A stretch of DNA of 64,000 nt from Pseudobdellovibrio exovorus JSS (GTDB lineage: Bacteria; Bdellovibrionota; Bdellovibrionia; Bdellovibrionales; Bdellovibrionaceae): the NCBI RefSeq assembly GCF_000348725.1, contig NC_020813.1:1712248-1776247 (forward strand). Direction: 5' to 3'. Shown here piece by piece: positions 1-10,434 of this stretch. The first letter of the stretch is position 1. Each line of letters begins with the position of its first letter. The notes below the pieces were generated by a model. The model worked only from the letters and a program-made list of their open reading frames with translations. It was not told the DNA's origin and did not search any database. Made by a program: the position numbers and the translations under genes.

Positions 1-2
1 AG

Positions 3-878
3 GTCAAAATGGTCTTTGACGAGACCTCATGGCAGCATATCACCCAACGGCTGACCAACCGCGGATTTCAAGTCCGTGAAATGCAAAAACAGCAATGCTA
101 CTTCCCTGAAGACAGTCGCATCCTCTATAACGTTGAAGGCACGGCCAACGGCTTTCAATTTGATGTTCTGAAAAATTCTGGAAAAAAAACAGTCTTTGTT
201 CTACCAGGGCCTCCACGTGAAATTGCCGCTATCTGGAGAGACCATCTGAATGAAACTCTAACTGAGTTGATGTCTGGCACTCCCAAAATTATTATTCGCT
301 CATGGGACACATTAGGCTTAGGCGAATCCGATATTGCCAGTCGCGTGGAAGAAGTTCTTAAAGATCGCCCTAGTTCACCATCACTTGAAATCGGCTATCG
401 CGTACATCACCCTTACTGTGAAGTAAAATTATCTTATTCTGAAAAAGACAAAGCCGTATGGGAACCATGGGTCAAAAAAGTCGATGCTGTTTTAGATGAT
501 GTCACCATCACAAGAGATTTTGCTGATATTTTTTCTCCGATTGTCGAGCGCCTTTCAAATAGAGACTTTACTTTCTATGATTTCGCTAGCCATGGGAATC
601 TGCACTTCAGATTAAGTCCGCATTTGAAATCGATTTCAAACTGGAGTTTCAAACAGAATCTTACGGCTCCGTCTGTGGATCTTTTTGATCACGAAGATGA
701 CTTCCTTGCCTTACTTCCCTATAATGACCTGAGCTGTATCCTCTTGTACTCAGTGGATGGACAAAGGTACCAAAAGCAGATTGAGCCCCCCCTTAAATCC
801 CCCCTGATGCAAGAAAGACGCTACCAATACTACGCTGAGATCGCATTAATTGAACTTGGGAAGCCTTCTCTTCAGTAG
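3..878 (+). CDS. CinA-like molybdopterin-binding-fold protein (5' truncated by window)
   Basis: The frame is already open at the left edge (codons for V and K before the first Met at 9), so the N-terminus lies outside the window. The segment FPEDSRILYN...GTANGF followed by LPGPPREIAAIW is the second half of the MoCF/CinA N-terminal fold, where the family has GTAPGF and LPGxPxEM. The remaining ~110 residues sit where CinA proteins carry the nicotinamide-nucleotide amidase domain, but its AESCTGG signature is missing. Pyrophosphatase-type activity on nucleotides is the family expectation, not shown here. It may be a COG1058-only or degenerate CinA. Confidence 0.7.
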   Translation, partial: VKMVFDETSWQHITQRLTNRGFQVREMQKQQCYFPEDSRILYNVEGTANGFQFDVLKNSGKKTVFVLPGPPREIAAIWRDHLNETLTELMSGTPKIIIRSWDTLGLGESDIASRVEEVLKDRPSSPSLEIGYRVHHPYCEVKLSYSEKDKAVWEPWVKKVDAVLDDVTITRDFADIFSPIVERLSNRDFTFYDFASHGNLHFRLSPHLKSISNWSFKQNLTAPSVDLFDHEDDFLALLPYNDLSCILLYSVDGQRYQKQIEPPLKSPLMQERRYQYYAEIALIELGKPSLQ

Positions 879-983
879 AGTTTTTACACTTCTACATTGC
901 TCTTGCCATCGTCTTTAAATCTCATTTAATCTAATAGTGGCTTTTTGTAGAGCTCCGGTTCTGCCAGAAGTCATCAACTTAAT

Positions 984-1012
984 CTTTTAATGAGTTTAGA
1001 ATTCATTAAGAG
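984..1012 (+). promoter_or_regulatory. Imperfect dyad in glnN leader
   Basis: The arms CTTTTAATGA (984-993) and TCATTAAGAG (1003-1012) pair with one mismatch across a 9-nt loop. They end only 6 nt before the AAGGAG ribosome binding site of glnN (1019-1024). It could be an operator or an mRNA hairpin. I do not recognise a known regulator site. Confidence 0.3.
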
Positions 1013-1030
1013 CCCACATAAGGAGTTCCT

Positions 1031-3271
1031 ATGAACAACACGACGTCGTCTTCGTCAACGACTCAACAATCGCGTGCGAGCGCTTTTTTAGCCTCAGTCG
1101 AAACACCCACCCGCAAAGTAGAAAAAATTAAAGATCATTTCGGAAAAGAAATTCCGATATCTGAATACTTTGGCTGTATGACATTTGGCCTTGCACAGAT
1201 GCGCGAAAAACTTCCTAAAGATGACTACACTCATCTGATGCGCACTTTAGATCAAAGCAAAAAACTTCCTAAAGACACCGCTGAATCTATTGCCTCCGCT
1301 GTAAAAGAATGGGCTGTTTCAAAAGGTGTAACTCACTTCTGTCACTGGTTCCAACCGATGACAGGTTCAACCGCTGAAAAACACGATGCCTTTATTTCAA
1401 TTCAACATGCACACCATTCTGAATTACGAGTGATCGAAAGATTTACTGGTTCACAGTTAATCCAAGGTGAACCTGATGCTTCTTCGTTTCCATCTGGTGG
1501 TATGCGCTCGACATTCGAAGCGCGTGGCTACACGGCATGGGATCCCACATCGCCATTATTTATTGTTGAAGAGGAAAACGGAAAAACTCTTTGTATTCCA
1601 ACTGTTTTCTTCGGCTATCACGGGCAAGCTCTAGATAACAAAACTCCGCTTTTACGCTCTGTCGATACGCTTTCAAAAGACGCTGTAGACTTCCTAAAAC
1701 TTTTAGGCGACGTCGATGTGAAAAAAGTTTCTCCTACTTTAGGTGTCGAGCAAGAATACTTTTTAATTGATAAAAAGTTTGCAGCTCTAAGACCGGATTT
1801 ATTATTAAGCGGCCGTACTTTACTAGGTGCCTCGTCAGCACGTGGCCAACAATTAGAAGATCACTATTTCGGTTCAATTCCTTCACGCATTAAATCGTTT
1901 ATGCAAGAAGTGGAATTTGAACTGTACAAGCTCGGTATTCCTGTTAAAACTCGCCATAATGAAGTGGCACCGGCACAGTTCGAATTAGCGCCGATCTTCG
2001 AAGACATGAATATCGCTTCGGACCACAATCTGTTAACAATGGAAGTTCTAAGACGTGTAGCTTTAAGACACGGATTAGTATGTCTATTACACGAAAAACC
2101 TTTTGCTGGAATTAATGGATCGGGAAAACACAACAACTGGTCTATTGCCAATGATAAAGGTGAAAATCTATTAGAACCGGGTCATACTCCACACCAAAAT
2201 CTACGTTTCTTAGCATGCCTAAGTGTGGTTTTAAGAGCTGTGTACAACCATGCCGCTGTTTTGCGCGCTGGTATTGCTAGCCCAGGGAATGATCATCGCC
2301 TTGGTGCCAACGAAGCTCCTCCTGCTATTATCTCAGTATTCTTAGGTAGCCTATTAGAAGATATTCTAAACTCTATCGAGTCTGGTAAGGCATTAAAAGC
2401 CACTGACGAACAGATTATTGATTTAGGTGTTAGTCAAATTCCTGACATTTCAAAAGACTACACAGATAGAAATCGAACAAGTCCTTTTGCTTTCACCGGC
2501 AACAAGTTCGAATTCCGCGCTGTGGGATCATCACAAAGTGTATCTGTCCCTATGTCGTTCTTAAATGCCGCTGTAGCTTTATCTTTCCGTGAATCAGCTA
2601 CAGAACTTCGCGATCTTCTTAAAAAGAAAAAACGCGACGAAGCCGTGATGGAACTTATCCGCAAAGTCATTAAAGAAACAAAAGCTATTCGCTTTAATGG
2701 CAATGGTTATTCTGACGAATGGAAAGCAGAAGCTAAAAAACGTGGACTTCCTATCCTTTCAACGACTCCAGATGCGCTGGATGTATTGAAAAACAAAAAG
2801 CTAACTCAATTCTTAGTCGACACGAAAGTTTTAACTAAAGAAGAAATTGAATCCCGCTATCACATCGCGGTTGAACGCTATGTGAAAACGATAGATATCG
2901 AACACACTAGCTTAATCGAAATGGTCGGAGTTTATATCATTCCTGCAATGGAAAAACATATGAAGCTGCTATCAGACTCACATGACTCGATGACGTCTGC
3001 ATCTTTAAAAAAGCTGCATAAAGGCCGTGTGGATGAATTCGAAAAAGTGTTCACGACAGTCCTTTCTACTTACGAGCAGTTTTTAGCTAAGACAGAGAAA
3101 TCACGCAATAGCCACGACGAGCATAAACGTATGTGGGACATCGTAAAAGACCTGCAACCCGCTTCATTTAAACTGCGTGATGCAGTTGACTCCGCTGAAT
3201 TGCTTGTTTCAGATGAACTGTGGCCATTCCCAAAATATCGTGAAATGTTGCTAGCACACAATCTGACGTAA
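1031..3271 (+). CDS. glnN: Type III glutamine synthetase
   Basis: Catalyses ATP-dependent amidation of glutamate with ammonia, the entry of nitrogen into glutamine. At 746 residues it has the length of the GSIII family (about 700-750) rather than GSI (~450-470). Visible motifs are GVEQEYFLID, the RHNEVAPAQFELAP segment typical of GSIII, the ATP/glutamate region GINGSGKHNNWS, and NDHRLGANEAPP. The AAGGAG site 6 nt before the ATG supports the start. It is monocistronic, with its own leader and a strong terminator after the stop. No PII or amt gene is beside it. Very confident in the family; regulation is unknown. Confidence 0.96.
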   Translation: MNNTTSSSSTTQQSRASAFLASVETPTRKVEKIKDHFGKEIPISEYFGCMTFGLAQMREKLPKDDYTHLMRTLDQSKKLPKDTAESIASAVKEWAVSKGVTHFCHWFQPMTGSTAEKHDAFISIQHAHHSELRVIERFTGSQLIQGEPDASSFPSGGMRSTFEARGYTAWDPTSPLFIVEEENGKTLCIPTVFFGYHGQALDNKTPLLRSVDTLSKDAVDFLKLLGDVDVKKVSPTLGVEQEYFLIDKKFAALRPDLLLSGRTLLGASSARGQQLEDHYFGSIPSRIKSFMQEVEFELYKLGIPVKTRHNEVAPAQFELAPIFEDMNIASDHNLLTMEVLRRVALRHGLVCLLHEKPFAGINGSGKHNNWSIANDKGENLLEPGHTPHQNLRFLACLSVVLRAVYNHAAVLRAGIASPGNDHRLGANEAPPAIISVFLGSLLEDILNSIESGKALKATDEQIIDLGVSQIPDISKDYTDRNRTSPFAFTGNKFEFRAVGSSQSVSVPMSFLNAAVALSFRESATELRDLLKKKKRDEAVMELIRKVIKETKAIRFNGNGYSDEWKAEAKKRGLPILSTTPDALDVLKNKKLTQFLVDTKVLTKEEIESRYHIAVERYVKTIDIEHTSLIEMVGVYIIPAMEKHMKLLSDSHDSMTSASLKKLHKGRVDEFEKVFTTVLSTYEQFLAKTEKSRNSHDEHKRMWDIVKDLQPASFKLRDAVDSAELLVSDELWPFPKYREMLLAHNLT

Positions 3272-3294
3272 TCATTTTTATCCTCAGATAAAAT

Positions 3295-3323
3295 AAAAAG
3301 AGGGTCGTAAAGACCCTCTTTTT
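3295..3323. terminator. Bidirectional intrinsic terminator between glnN and convergent gene
   Basis: A 12-bp perfect stem (3295-3306 with 3312-3323) has a GC core GAGGGTC and a GTAAA loop. It is flanked by A-tract and T-tract, so it works as a terminator on both strands, fitting two convergent genes. Confidence 0.9.
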
Positions 3324-3344
3324 ATTTATGAACTCTATGAGTTT

Positions 3345-4706
3345 TTATTCAGCATCAAAGAAGTTATAATTTTCATAGAAAGTCATATCAAAGATACTTC
3401 CCTCTAGGCCAATTCTCTGTAGCTCAGAACGGCGCCCCTTCACTTTATACAGGCTCCCTTCGCTGACACCAAAAGTATCACCTGAAACTTGAAATAGACT
3501 CGTATAGGCTCTGTCCAACTTAATGGAAGACTTTTTAATATAGGCCCGCAAAGAGCGACAACCAATTTCAACCACTTCTCCTTCACGGGTCATCACATGC
3601 CCCACGGAAGACTCACGGGAATAACCATTAGGGTATATGAAGTTCTGTGCGCTCAAGCCACTTGGAAGAGGCAATGTCTGCTTTTCATCTGACTTCGGAT
3701 TGCAGGCCATAATCACCGAGCGAGGCTCTAAACGGGCCTGCCATTGTGTCGCCATATGCAAATCCAAGAAGCGCTCACGTTCGACAACACTTTGCTCGTT
3801 GTAATCATTCGCGAAAAGAGGTGGAGACTGCGCAATCGTACCTTCTGCTTGTGCAAATAAGAACTGCGCCGGAAGTTCTTTCTGCGCGGGGAATAAAATC
3901 AAATGTGGTCCACGAAGAGTGACTTTTCCGTACAGAGGAAGTCTTCCAGACTCTTCTAACTCGAGGCTTTTAGGATTCATCAAGTACTGATCACCGGCAC
4001 CTGCAAATAACATAAGTTTCTGTGTTTTCTGCATGCGTACCGGCTTATCGAAAGTTTCGCTGGCATACAAAATGGCAGAGGCTCGCGCATAGGCCTTAAT
4101 CGCAGGATGTAACCCTTCAGCGTATTTAGAAAGCTGAGCATAGGTTTCCACTGTCACAGCATAAGAGCCACCATCAGAAATCGCTTCATCACAGGCACCA
4201 GCTAATCCTTTTCTTGGCCCACGACTACACTCAATATGTGGAAACCCATCAATGTGACGGGCTTCATGCATCATGACACTAGTCCTATCTAAAGCTGACA
4301 GTTGTGACGATAGCGCCAATGGACACGCGTACATAGTGCTTCCGCCCGACATGTAAACGTAGGCAATAGTGCCTTTAGGGCAATTCGAAACAACCTCGAT
4401 GTGATTAATTCTTCCAATAAAGTATTCGTACCAATTACCTGCAAAACGGCCACTGAAAAACTCATCCTGACTTGGATGCATGGACTCAGAGAAACGTGTT
4501 TGGCGCATAAACATCAGAGACGACAACAAATGCCATGTCTGTGAGTCATCATTACAGAACTCTTTATCAGCTAAGTATTGAAATTGCTTAAAATTTTCAG
4601 AGATGACAGCCATTTCACTTTGGGGAATGCAATCCAAAGAAGATGCAAAAGCAAAAGAAGTTCCGAACCCTAATAACAACAGGATAACAGCAATAGGTCT
4701 TTTCAT
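3345..4706 (-). CDS. Secreted metzincin-like metallopeptidase homologue (copy 1)
   Basis: A 453-residue protein of no family I recognise. Residues 1-~22 form a signal peptide. The N-terminal ~220 residues are closely similar to the neighbouring gene at 4837-6243. Residues 147-157 read HEARHIDGFPH, which fits the metzincin zinc motif HExxHxxGxxH (ligands H147, H151, H157; general base E148). Several conserved cysteines (around 26, 51, 109, 128, 160 and 172) suggest disulfides in an exported protein. I see no clear Met-turn close after the zinc motif, so true metzincin membership is unproven. The C-terminal half is more diverged between the copies. A lineage-specific secreted peptidase is plausible, for example acting on prey or envelope protein. 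Confidence 0.6.
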   Translation of the reverse strand: MKRPIAVILLLLGFGTSFAFASSLDCIPQSEMAVISENFKQFQYLADKEFCNDDSQTWHLLSSLMFMRQTRFSESMHPSQDEFFSGRFAGNWYEYFIGRINHIEVVSNCPKGTIAYVYMSGGSTMYACPLALSSQLSALDRTSVMMHEARHIDGFPHIECSRGPRKGLAGACDEAISDGGSYAVTVETYAQLSKYAEGLHPAIKAYARASAILYASETFDKPVRMQKTQKLMLFAGAGDQYLMNPKSLELEESGRLPLYGKVTLRGPHLILFPAQKELPAQFLFAQAEGTIAQSPPLFANDYNEQSVVERERFLDLHMATQWQARLEPRSVIMACNPKSDEKQTLPLPSGLSAQNFIYPNGYSRESSVGHVMTREGEVVEIGCRSLRAYIKKSSIKLDRAYTSLFQVSGDTFGVSEGSLYKVKGRRSELQRIGLEGSIFDMTFYENYNFFDAE

Positions 4707-4770
4707 ACCCCTATTTCTACTACAGTTCTTATGTCCTCAATAGTGTCATAAAATTTGACAGGCAAAAAAG

Positions 4771-4807
4771 AAAGGGCCTGCCCTGATACTCCTCAGGCAG
4801 GCCCTTT
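4771..4807 (-). terminator. Intrinsic terminator after copy 2 of the metzincin-like pair
   Basis: A long GC-rich hairpin (GGGCCTGCC paired with GGCAGGCCC, plus inner CTGA/TCAG with one bulged C) is followed on the minus strand by CTTTCTTTTTTG. It lies just downstream of the stop at 4837, so the two paralogues are separate transcription units. Confidence 0.85.
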
Positions 4808-4836
4808 TTAGCAGTTTAAGACTTAAATAGTATCGA

Positions 4837-6243
4837 TTACTCGAAGAAGCGGAACGACTCTTGTGGAGTAATATCCACAATCGTACCTTGAAGGTCTGTC
4901 GTAACAGGAGTTGATCGACCTTGCTCAATTTGGAATAAGTCACCAGTAGCCGTCAAACCTAGAACTACGCCACCCGCTTTTTGAATACGCTTGTAGGGTT
5001 GATCCAACACAACTGAAGAGGCCTTTACGTAAGCGCGCTTATTCGCACAGCCCACTTCCAGAAGATCTCCACTTACTGTCGATAGAACTACACTGTATTT
5101 GTCACGAGCGTAGCCCTCTGGATACACCAAAGAAGATGCTGTTAAACCATTTGGTAATGATAAAGTTGTTTCACTTGGTGATCTTGGATCACAAAGGAAT
5201 TTAACAGAGTCACCATATACACGTGCACTCCATTGAGCTCCGATATGCAAGTCGATTAACTTCGCTTTTTCTTCAGGAGTTTGCGCATTGTAATCTGTCA
5301 CCATATCAGATGGCGATTGTTCTAATCCACCTTCATCATGACTGAAAACATATCCCGCTTTTAATGTTTTATCTTCAGGGAATAAGATCATGTGTTGACC
5401 ACGACGAACAATGTGTCCCAAAGCTGGAGCTTTACCTAAAGTTTTGATCTCTTTAGTCTCCATATCCATTGAGTGAAAATCTTGTGTGTTTGTTAATGCT
5501 AACAATTTTTCAGCACGATGAATTTTAACAGGAATTTCAAATGCCTCATCCGCATAAACGATAGCAGAAGATTTAGCATAGGCTTTTAATGCAGGATGAA
5601 TGCCTTCAGCATACTTTGAAAGTTGAGCATAAGTTTCAACCGTCACCGCGTAAGATCCACCTTTAGAGATGCGATCATCACATGCACCTTGTAGACCCTG
5701 ACGAGCCCCTTTTGAACACGTGATATGAGGAAAGCCATCAATATGACGAGCTTCATGCATCATCACGCTGGCGCGATCTAAAGATGAAAAGCTATTTGTA
5801 AGCGCCATCGGGCATGTGTACATCGTATTGCCCCACATATAAACATAGGCAATAACACCTTTTTGGCAGTTACTTACGATTTCTAATTTGTTAATACGAC
5901 CAACAAAGTAATCATACCAACCATGTGCAAATTTACCCGAAAACAACTCATCTTCACTTGGAGTCATGGTCTCAGCAAACTTCGTCTGACGCATGAACAT
6001 CAATGACGACAATAAATGCCATGTCTGAGAGTCGTCGTTACAAAATTCACGATTAGCAATATTGGAAAACTGTTTAAAGTTCTTCGCAATAGCTGCCATT
6101 TCGCTTTGAGGAATACAGTCACCTGTATGTACCGGATTGTTGTCATTTGCTGGTTCTGGAAAAATATCCACTTGTGCATTTGAAACTGACACGAATGTAA
6201 ATGAAATCACCACAGCTAAAAACTGAGAAATAGATTTGATCAT
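4837..6243 (-). CDS. Secreted metzincin-like metallopeptidase homologue (copy 2)
   Basis: Tandem paralogue of the gene at 3345-4706. It shares DCIPQSEMA, NFKQF, EFCNDDSQTWHLL, SSLMFMRQT and the zinc motif HEARHIDGFPH, with the same cysteine pattern. I chose the ATG at 6243 because GAGGGGG lies 5-6 nt upstream and the protein then opens with a normal signal peptide (MIKSISQFLAVVISF, cut near VSNA). The alternative start 24 nt upstream would put eight charged or small residues first. A short Pro/Asp/Asn linker follows the signal peptide. Function is unknown. The exact zinc motif in both copies argues both are kept active. Confidence 0.6.
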   Translation of the reverse strand: MIKSISQFLAVVISFTFVSVSNAQVDIFPEPANDNNPVHTGDCIPQSEMAAIAKNFKQFSNIANREFCNDDSQTWHLLSSLMFMRQTKFAETMTPSEDELFSGKFAHGWYDYFVGRINKLEIVSNCQKGVIAYVYMWGNTMYTCPMALTNSFSSLDRASVMMHEARHIDGFPHITCSKGARQGLQGACDDRISKGGSYAVTVETYAQLSKYAEGIHPALKAYAKSSAIVYADEAFEIPVKIHRAEKLLALTNTQDFHSMDMETKEIKTLGKAPALGHIVRRGQHMILFPEDKTLKAGYVFSHDEGGLEQSPSDMVTDYNAQTPEEKAKLIDLHIGAQWSARVYGDSVKFLCDPRSPSETTLSLPNGLTASSLVYPEGYARDKYSVVLSTVSGDLLEVGCANKRAYVKASSVVLDQPYKRIQKAGGVVLGLTATGDLFQIEQGRSTPVTTDLQGTIVDITPQESFRFFE

Positions 6244-6324
6244 AGAGCCCCCTCTGCCCACCTTCATATTTGAAGACAGCAGATTCTATCTAGGCAAATT
6301 CTGAAACGTCTATCTAAAACTGAA

Positions 6325-7014
6325 TTATCGCAGCTCTTTCAGCAGTCTTTCTGCATAGCTCCGAACCTGTTGGGACTCCGCCTTTTGACTCAATAATTTT
6401 AACTTATCTTTGGCATTAGGATTTGTTTTCGCCCGTTGAGCCAGCTCATCCACTTGCATATAGCGCAGCGCTAGCTCTTGAGCGTTTCTTAGCTCGGCCT
6501 CTGAGTGCGGAATTGAGGGACCATGATCTGTTATTGGCTGTGCTGAGACCTCAAACATGGCCTCTAAAGAATTTGCCGACGTATTTAAACTGAGCATATA
6601 AGCAGCTAAGACCCGCTCGTTTGCCGGCATACTGCTTTCACGTGTGACCTTAACCAAAGCCTTCAACTGTTCTGTTGTCAATGTCTGCGCTTGTGCCTTG
6701 AGACGTAGCTGGATTTCTTCCGTATTCAGTCCTGTCGAATTCATCGAACGTGACTCTTCGGAAATCCACTTTTTCAACTGCTGTTCATTTAATGACTGTA
6801 ATCCTACAGGAGCGCCTGACTCAGAAGTGACGCTTGTAGCAGCAATTTCACTGTCAGAAACTTCCTCTTGCTCCTCATCATCTGTAACAGAGGAATCCAT
6901 CGTCTGCTCTTCTAAAATATCTTCAGATTTCAAAGAGTCCGTCGTCTGAAAAAAGTAAATACTGGCTAAAATAACAGCGGCCAAAACGATTAAGATGATG
7001 ACTGATTTACGCAT
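6325..7014 (-). CDS. Membrane-anchored acidic protein of unknown function
   Basis: 229 residues. Residues 4-23 are one hydrophobic segment (signal anchor). They are followed by a strongly acidic stretch (about 30-60, many E/D) and then an Ala/Leu/Gln-rich helical region that could form HEAT/TPR-like repeats. No catalytic motif is recognised. Probably exposed to the periplasm. It stands alone, divergent from ilvE. Only the existence of the gene is well supported. Confidence 0.6.
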   Translation of the reverse strand: MRKSVIILIVLAAVILASIYFFQTTDSLKSEDILEEQTMDSSVTDDEEQEEVSDSEIAATSVTSESGAPVGLQSLNEQQLKKWISEESRSMNSTGLNTEEIQLRLKAQAQTLTTEQLKALVKVTRESSMPANERVLAAYMLSLNTSANSLEAMFEVSAQPITDHGPSIPHSEAELRNAQELALRYMQVDELAQRAKTNPNAKDKLKLLSQKAESQQVRSYAERLLKELR

Positions 7015-7071
7015 AAGGCGTATTAAACCCTTAAGGCCTATAAAAAGTCCACCAGTTTGATCGGAGACCTC

Positions 7072-8142
7072 ATGAAAACGACTATCTCAATTGAAAAAAC
7101 AAAATCTGAGCGCACCCGCCACCCTGAAGACCAATTAGGTTTTGGGAAATACTTTGCCGACCATATGTTTATAGCCGAGTATTCCGAAGGTTCTTGGAAA
7201 GAGGCGCGCATTGTACCCTACGGGCCTTTATCATTAGATCCCGGCGCTTCTGTATTTCACTACGGGCAGGCGCTTTTCGAAGGAATGAAAGCCTTCCGAG
7301 GACAAAATGATCGTATCCACCTTTTTCGTCCTGACTTTCACGTTCGTAGATTAGCTCACGGAGCCGAAAAACTCTGTATGCCTTCCGTTCCCGCAGAGCT
7401 TTTTACAGAAGCGGTAGAAGCTTTAGTAAAAGTAGACAGCTCGTGGATTCCAAAATCTGAAGGCTCTGCTCTGTATTTACGTCCCACTTTAATTGGAACA
7501 GAATCTTTCTTAGGTGTACGCCCTTCACAGAAATACTTATTTTTTATTATCACGTCTCCTGTTGGTCCTTATTACAGTGAGGGGTTTAACCCAGTTAAAA
7601 TTTGGATTGAGCGTTCACGTGTTCGCGCCGCTGTTGGTGGACTCGGAGACATCAAAGCCGGTGCCAACTATGCCGCCAGCCTTGCCGCTTCAACTGCTGC
7701 AAAGAAAAAAGATTTCGCGCAGGTACTTTGGTTAGACTCGATGGAAAGAAAATATATCGAAGAAGTGGGAACTATGAACGTCTTCTTCAAAATCAATGAT
7801 GAAGTGATCACTCCCGCTTTAAACGGAAGTATCCTTGCTGGCGCCACCCGAGACTGCGTCATCCAACTTCTTAAATCATGGAACATTCCTGTTACGGAAA
7901 GAAAAATCAGCATCGACGAAGTTTTCGACGCTCACAAAACAGGTCAACTAAAAGAAGTCTTCGGTTCCGGCACGGCTGCTGTTGTTTCGTCTGTCGGAGA
8001 ACTTGCAGACCAAGATCACCGCATCACTATTAATAACAACCAAGTGGGTGATTTAACGAAAAAGCTCTTAAATGAAATCACTTCCATTCAGCTAGGAAAA
8101 AAATCTGATCCCTTTGGTTGGGTTAAGGTATTGGAATCTTAG
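7072..8142 (+). CDS. ilvE: Branched-chain amino acid aminotransferase
   Basis: A PLP fold-type IV transaminase that interconverts Leu/Ile/Val and their 2-oxo acids with glutamate. The motif GLGDIKAGANYAASL holds the PLP lysine, and YIEEVGTMNVFF and GSGTAAVVSSV bind cofactor phosphate. This is the longer BCAT subfamily (~356 residues). The ATG at 7072 is preferred to an in-frame TTG at 7057, because GGAG sits 5 nt before it and the TTG has none. Single gene; the next gene is convergent. Confidence 0.95.
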   Translation: MKTTISIEKTKSERTRHPEDQLGFGKYFADHMFIAEYSEGSWKEARIVPYGPLSLDPGASVFHYGQALFEGMKAFRGQNDRIHLFRPDFHVRRLAHGAEKLCMPSVPAELFTEAVEALVKVDSSWIPKSEGSALYLRPTLIGTESFLGVRPSQKYLFFIITSPVGPYYSEGFNPVKIWIERSRVRAAVGGLGDIKAGANYAASLAASTAAKKKDFAQVLWLDSMERKYIEEVGTMNVFFKINDEVITPALNGSILAGATRDCVIQLLKSWNIPVTERKISIDEVFDAHKTGQLKEVFGSGTAAVVSSVGELADQDHRITINNNQVGDLTKKLLNEITSIQLGKKSDPFGWVKVLES

Positions 8143-8172
8143 TTGGTTTTAGGTTTTATTATTCGCTCGAAA

Positions 8173-10434
8173 CTAACTGGCACAAGCCGTGGTCGTACCA
8201 CAGTTCAAACAACGATAACAACCAGACTCTAATATCGTCTGATGACCGCACTCCCCACAAAGTGGCAGGGGTTTTTCTTCTTCTGCATCTTTAGTATTCT
8301 GAGCATTCAGAGGCTGAGCAAACTTACTGCCATCACGGTAGATCGCAACGGCCTTGAGTCCTAGTTTCCACGCTTGAAAATAGGTCCGACTGATATCCTC
8401 TACTGTTGCCTCAGCGGGTAAATTCACTGTCTTTGAAATAGCTCCACTAATAAAAGGCTGAACCGCCGCCATCATTTTTAAATGAGCGTCAGAAGATAAA
8501 GACAGATCACCTGTCGCACAGGCAAAAATCGATTCATGCTCACTCTGTACACCACTCCCTCGAATCGAGCCAGTTTGCGATACACACTCTATAATTTGTC
8601 TTATCGAATCCGAACTGTATCCTAAAATTTTTAGAGCATGACTTACCGATTGGTTTACTATTTGTAAGTATCCACCGCCAGAAAGCTTTTTATTTTTGAT
8701 CAATGAAAAATCAGGCTCTATGCCCGTGGTATCACAATCCATTACAAGCCCAATGGTTCCTGTCGGAGCGATCACTGTCGCCTGCGCATTGCGGTAACCA
8801 TGTTTTTTTCCTGTCGCTATAACAGTTTCCCAAACTTCAGATGCGTTGGCTTTTAATTCTTGAGGTAGGTTTCTCCACTGCACATGTTTAAGTGATGTTT
8901 GATGACGCTTTAGCACACGTAACATTTCAGTTTTGTTTTTTTGATAACCAGCAAAACTACCCAAGATAGCTGACATCTCGGCACTTGTTTTATATGCGGT
9001 TCCAGCCAGAATTGAAGTTAAAGCTCCGGCCCATGCGCGGGCCTCTTCAGAGTCATATGGCAAAGCCTTGCGCATAAAGAAAGAACCTAGATTCGCAAAG
9101 CCAAGCCCCAAAGGGCGATAGTCGTGGGAGTTCTGCGCAATGACTTCAGTTGGATAACTGGAAAAATCCACCAAACATTCCTGAGCGATGAACATCATAC
9201 GGCACACATAAATGAATTCATCTAGTAAAAATCCCTGCTGCCCATCTAGAAATTTCACTAGATTCAAAGAAGCCAAGTTACAGGCGGAGTTATCTAAGAA
9301 CATGTATTCCGAACATGGATTACTGGCTTTAATTCGACCTGTAACGCCACAGGTATGCCATGTGTTGATCGTATCTTCGAACTGTAATCCTGGATCAGCA
9401 CAATGCCATGCGGCCTCACATATTTGCTTCCACAAATCATCCACTAAGATTTGCTTGAATGTTTTTCCATCGGTGCGATTTACCAATGCCCATTTTTTAT
9501 TTTTTCCAATAGATCGCATAAACCGATCTGGCACACGGACAGAGTTATTTGCATTCTGCCCCGAGACAGTCCTATAAGCTTCTCCATCTAGATCAGCAGA
9601 ATATCCCTGAGCTATTAAAGATTGAGCTTTCTTTTCTTCTTTCCACTTCCACCGAATGAAGTCTTCCACTTCAGGGTGATCTAAATCCAAACAGACCATC
9701 TTAGCCGCGCGACGAGTGGTTCCACCTGACTTGATAGCTCCGGCAGCTTTATCTAAAACCTCTAAGAACGAGATCAATCCAGAGCTATATCCACCTGAAG
9801 ACAATTTTTCATTTTTACCTCGTAAAGCCGAAAAATTAGTCCCAGATCCAGAACCAAACTTAAAAAGTTTAGCCTCGGAATCAAGAAGTCCCAAAATCGA
9901 TTCCAAGTTATCGTCAATAGATTGAATAAAGCACGCAGAGGTCTGAGGATGACGATAAGCTTCGTTCACCGCCACAACTGATTTTTTCTTTTTATTCCAA
10001 ATAAAATGTTCACTCTGTGACTTGGCTCCATAGCTGTCGTGTAGCCCCAGATTGAACCAGACAGGTGAGTTAAATGCAGCCTTCTGAGAATACAAAATGT
10101 ATTTGATCTCTTCGATAAATATATGAATATCTTTTTTATTTTTAAATAATCCCGATTGCTCAGCTGCACGGCTAAGTCCTTTACCCACTCTTTCTATTAA
10201 AGCTTCAACTGAGTTTTCCGATTTTTCAGATTTACGAAAGTACTTACTGGCCGCGATATCAATAGCTGTCGCCGACCAATCTTCAGGAGCTTTGACACGC
10301 TTCTTTTGATAATAGATCTGTCCATCTTTTCCTGTAATTTGAGAATCGTGATGCTTCCATTTAAACTGCTGCCGCGCTGTTTTTCCGGCTGGAACAAAAT
10401 AAGGTTTAATAGTAAATCGCGCTGCGTGAGCCAT
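8173..10434 (-). CDS. nrdJ: Adenosylcobalamin-dependent ribonucleotide reductase (class II)
   Basis: Reduces ribonucleotides to deoxyribonucleotides using B12 radical chemistry, oxygen-independent and without a separate radical subunit. At 753 residues it fits the compact class II form. It has [15 protein letters not shown], the catalytic-barrel segment [42 protein letters not shown], and a C-terminal zinc-ribbon-like tail (CGECG...CYRCLNCG). The leader to the divergent Fe-S gene is short, and I found no cobalamin riboswitch in it. Confidence 0.96.
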   Translation of the reverse strand: MAHAARFTIKPYFVPAGKTARQQFKWKHHDSQITGKDGQIYYQKKRVKAPEDWSATAIDIAASKYFRKSEKSENSVEALIERVGKGLSRAAEQSGLFKNKKDIHIFIEEIKYILYSQKAAFNSPVWFNLGLHDSYGAKSQSEHFIWNKKKKSVVAVNEAYRHPQTSACFIQSIDDNLESILGLLDSEAKLFKFGSGSGTNFSALRGKNEKLSSGGYSSGLISFLEVLDKAAGAIKSGGTTRRAAKMVCLDLDHPEVEDFIRWKWKEEKKAQSLIAQGYSADLDGEAYRTVSGQNANNSVRVPDRFMRSIGKNKKWALVNRTDGKTFKQILVDDLWKQICEAAWHCADPGLQFEDTINTWHTCGVTGRIKASNPCSEYMFLDNSACNLASLNLVKFLDGQQGFLLDEFIYVCRMMFIAQECLVDFSSYPTEVIAQNSHDYRPLGLGFANLGSFFMRKALPYDSEEARAWAGALTSILAGTAYKTSAEMSAILGSFAGYQKNKTEMLRVLKRHQTSLKHVQWRNLPQELKANASEVWETVIATGKKHGYRNAQATVIAPTGTIGLVMDCDTTGIEPDFSLIKNKKLSGGGYLQIVNQSVSHALKILGYSSDSIRQIIECVSQTGSIRGSGVQSEHESIFACATGDLSLSSDAHLKMMAAVQPFISGAISKTVNLPAEATVEDISRTYFQAWKLGLKAVAIYRDGSKFAQPLNAQNTKDAEEEKPLPLCGECGHQTILESGCYRCLNCGTTTACAS

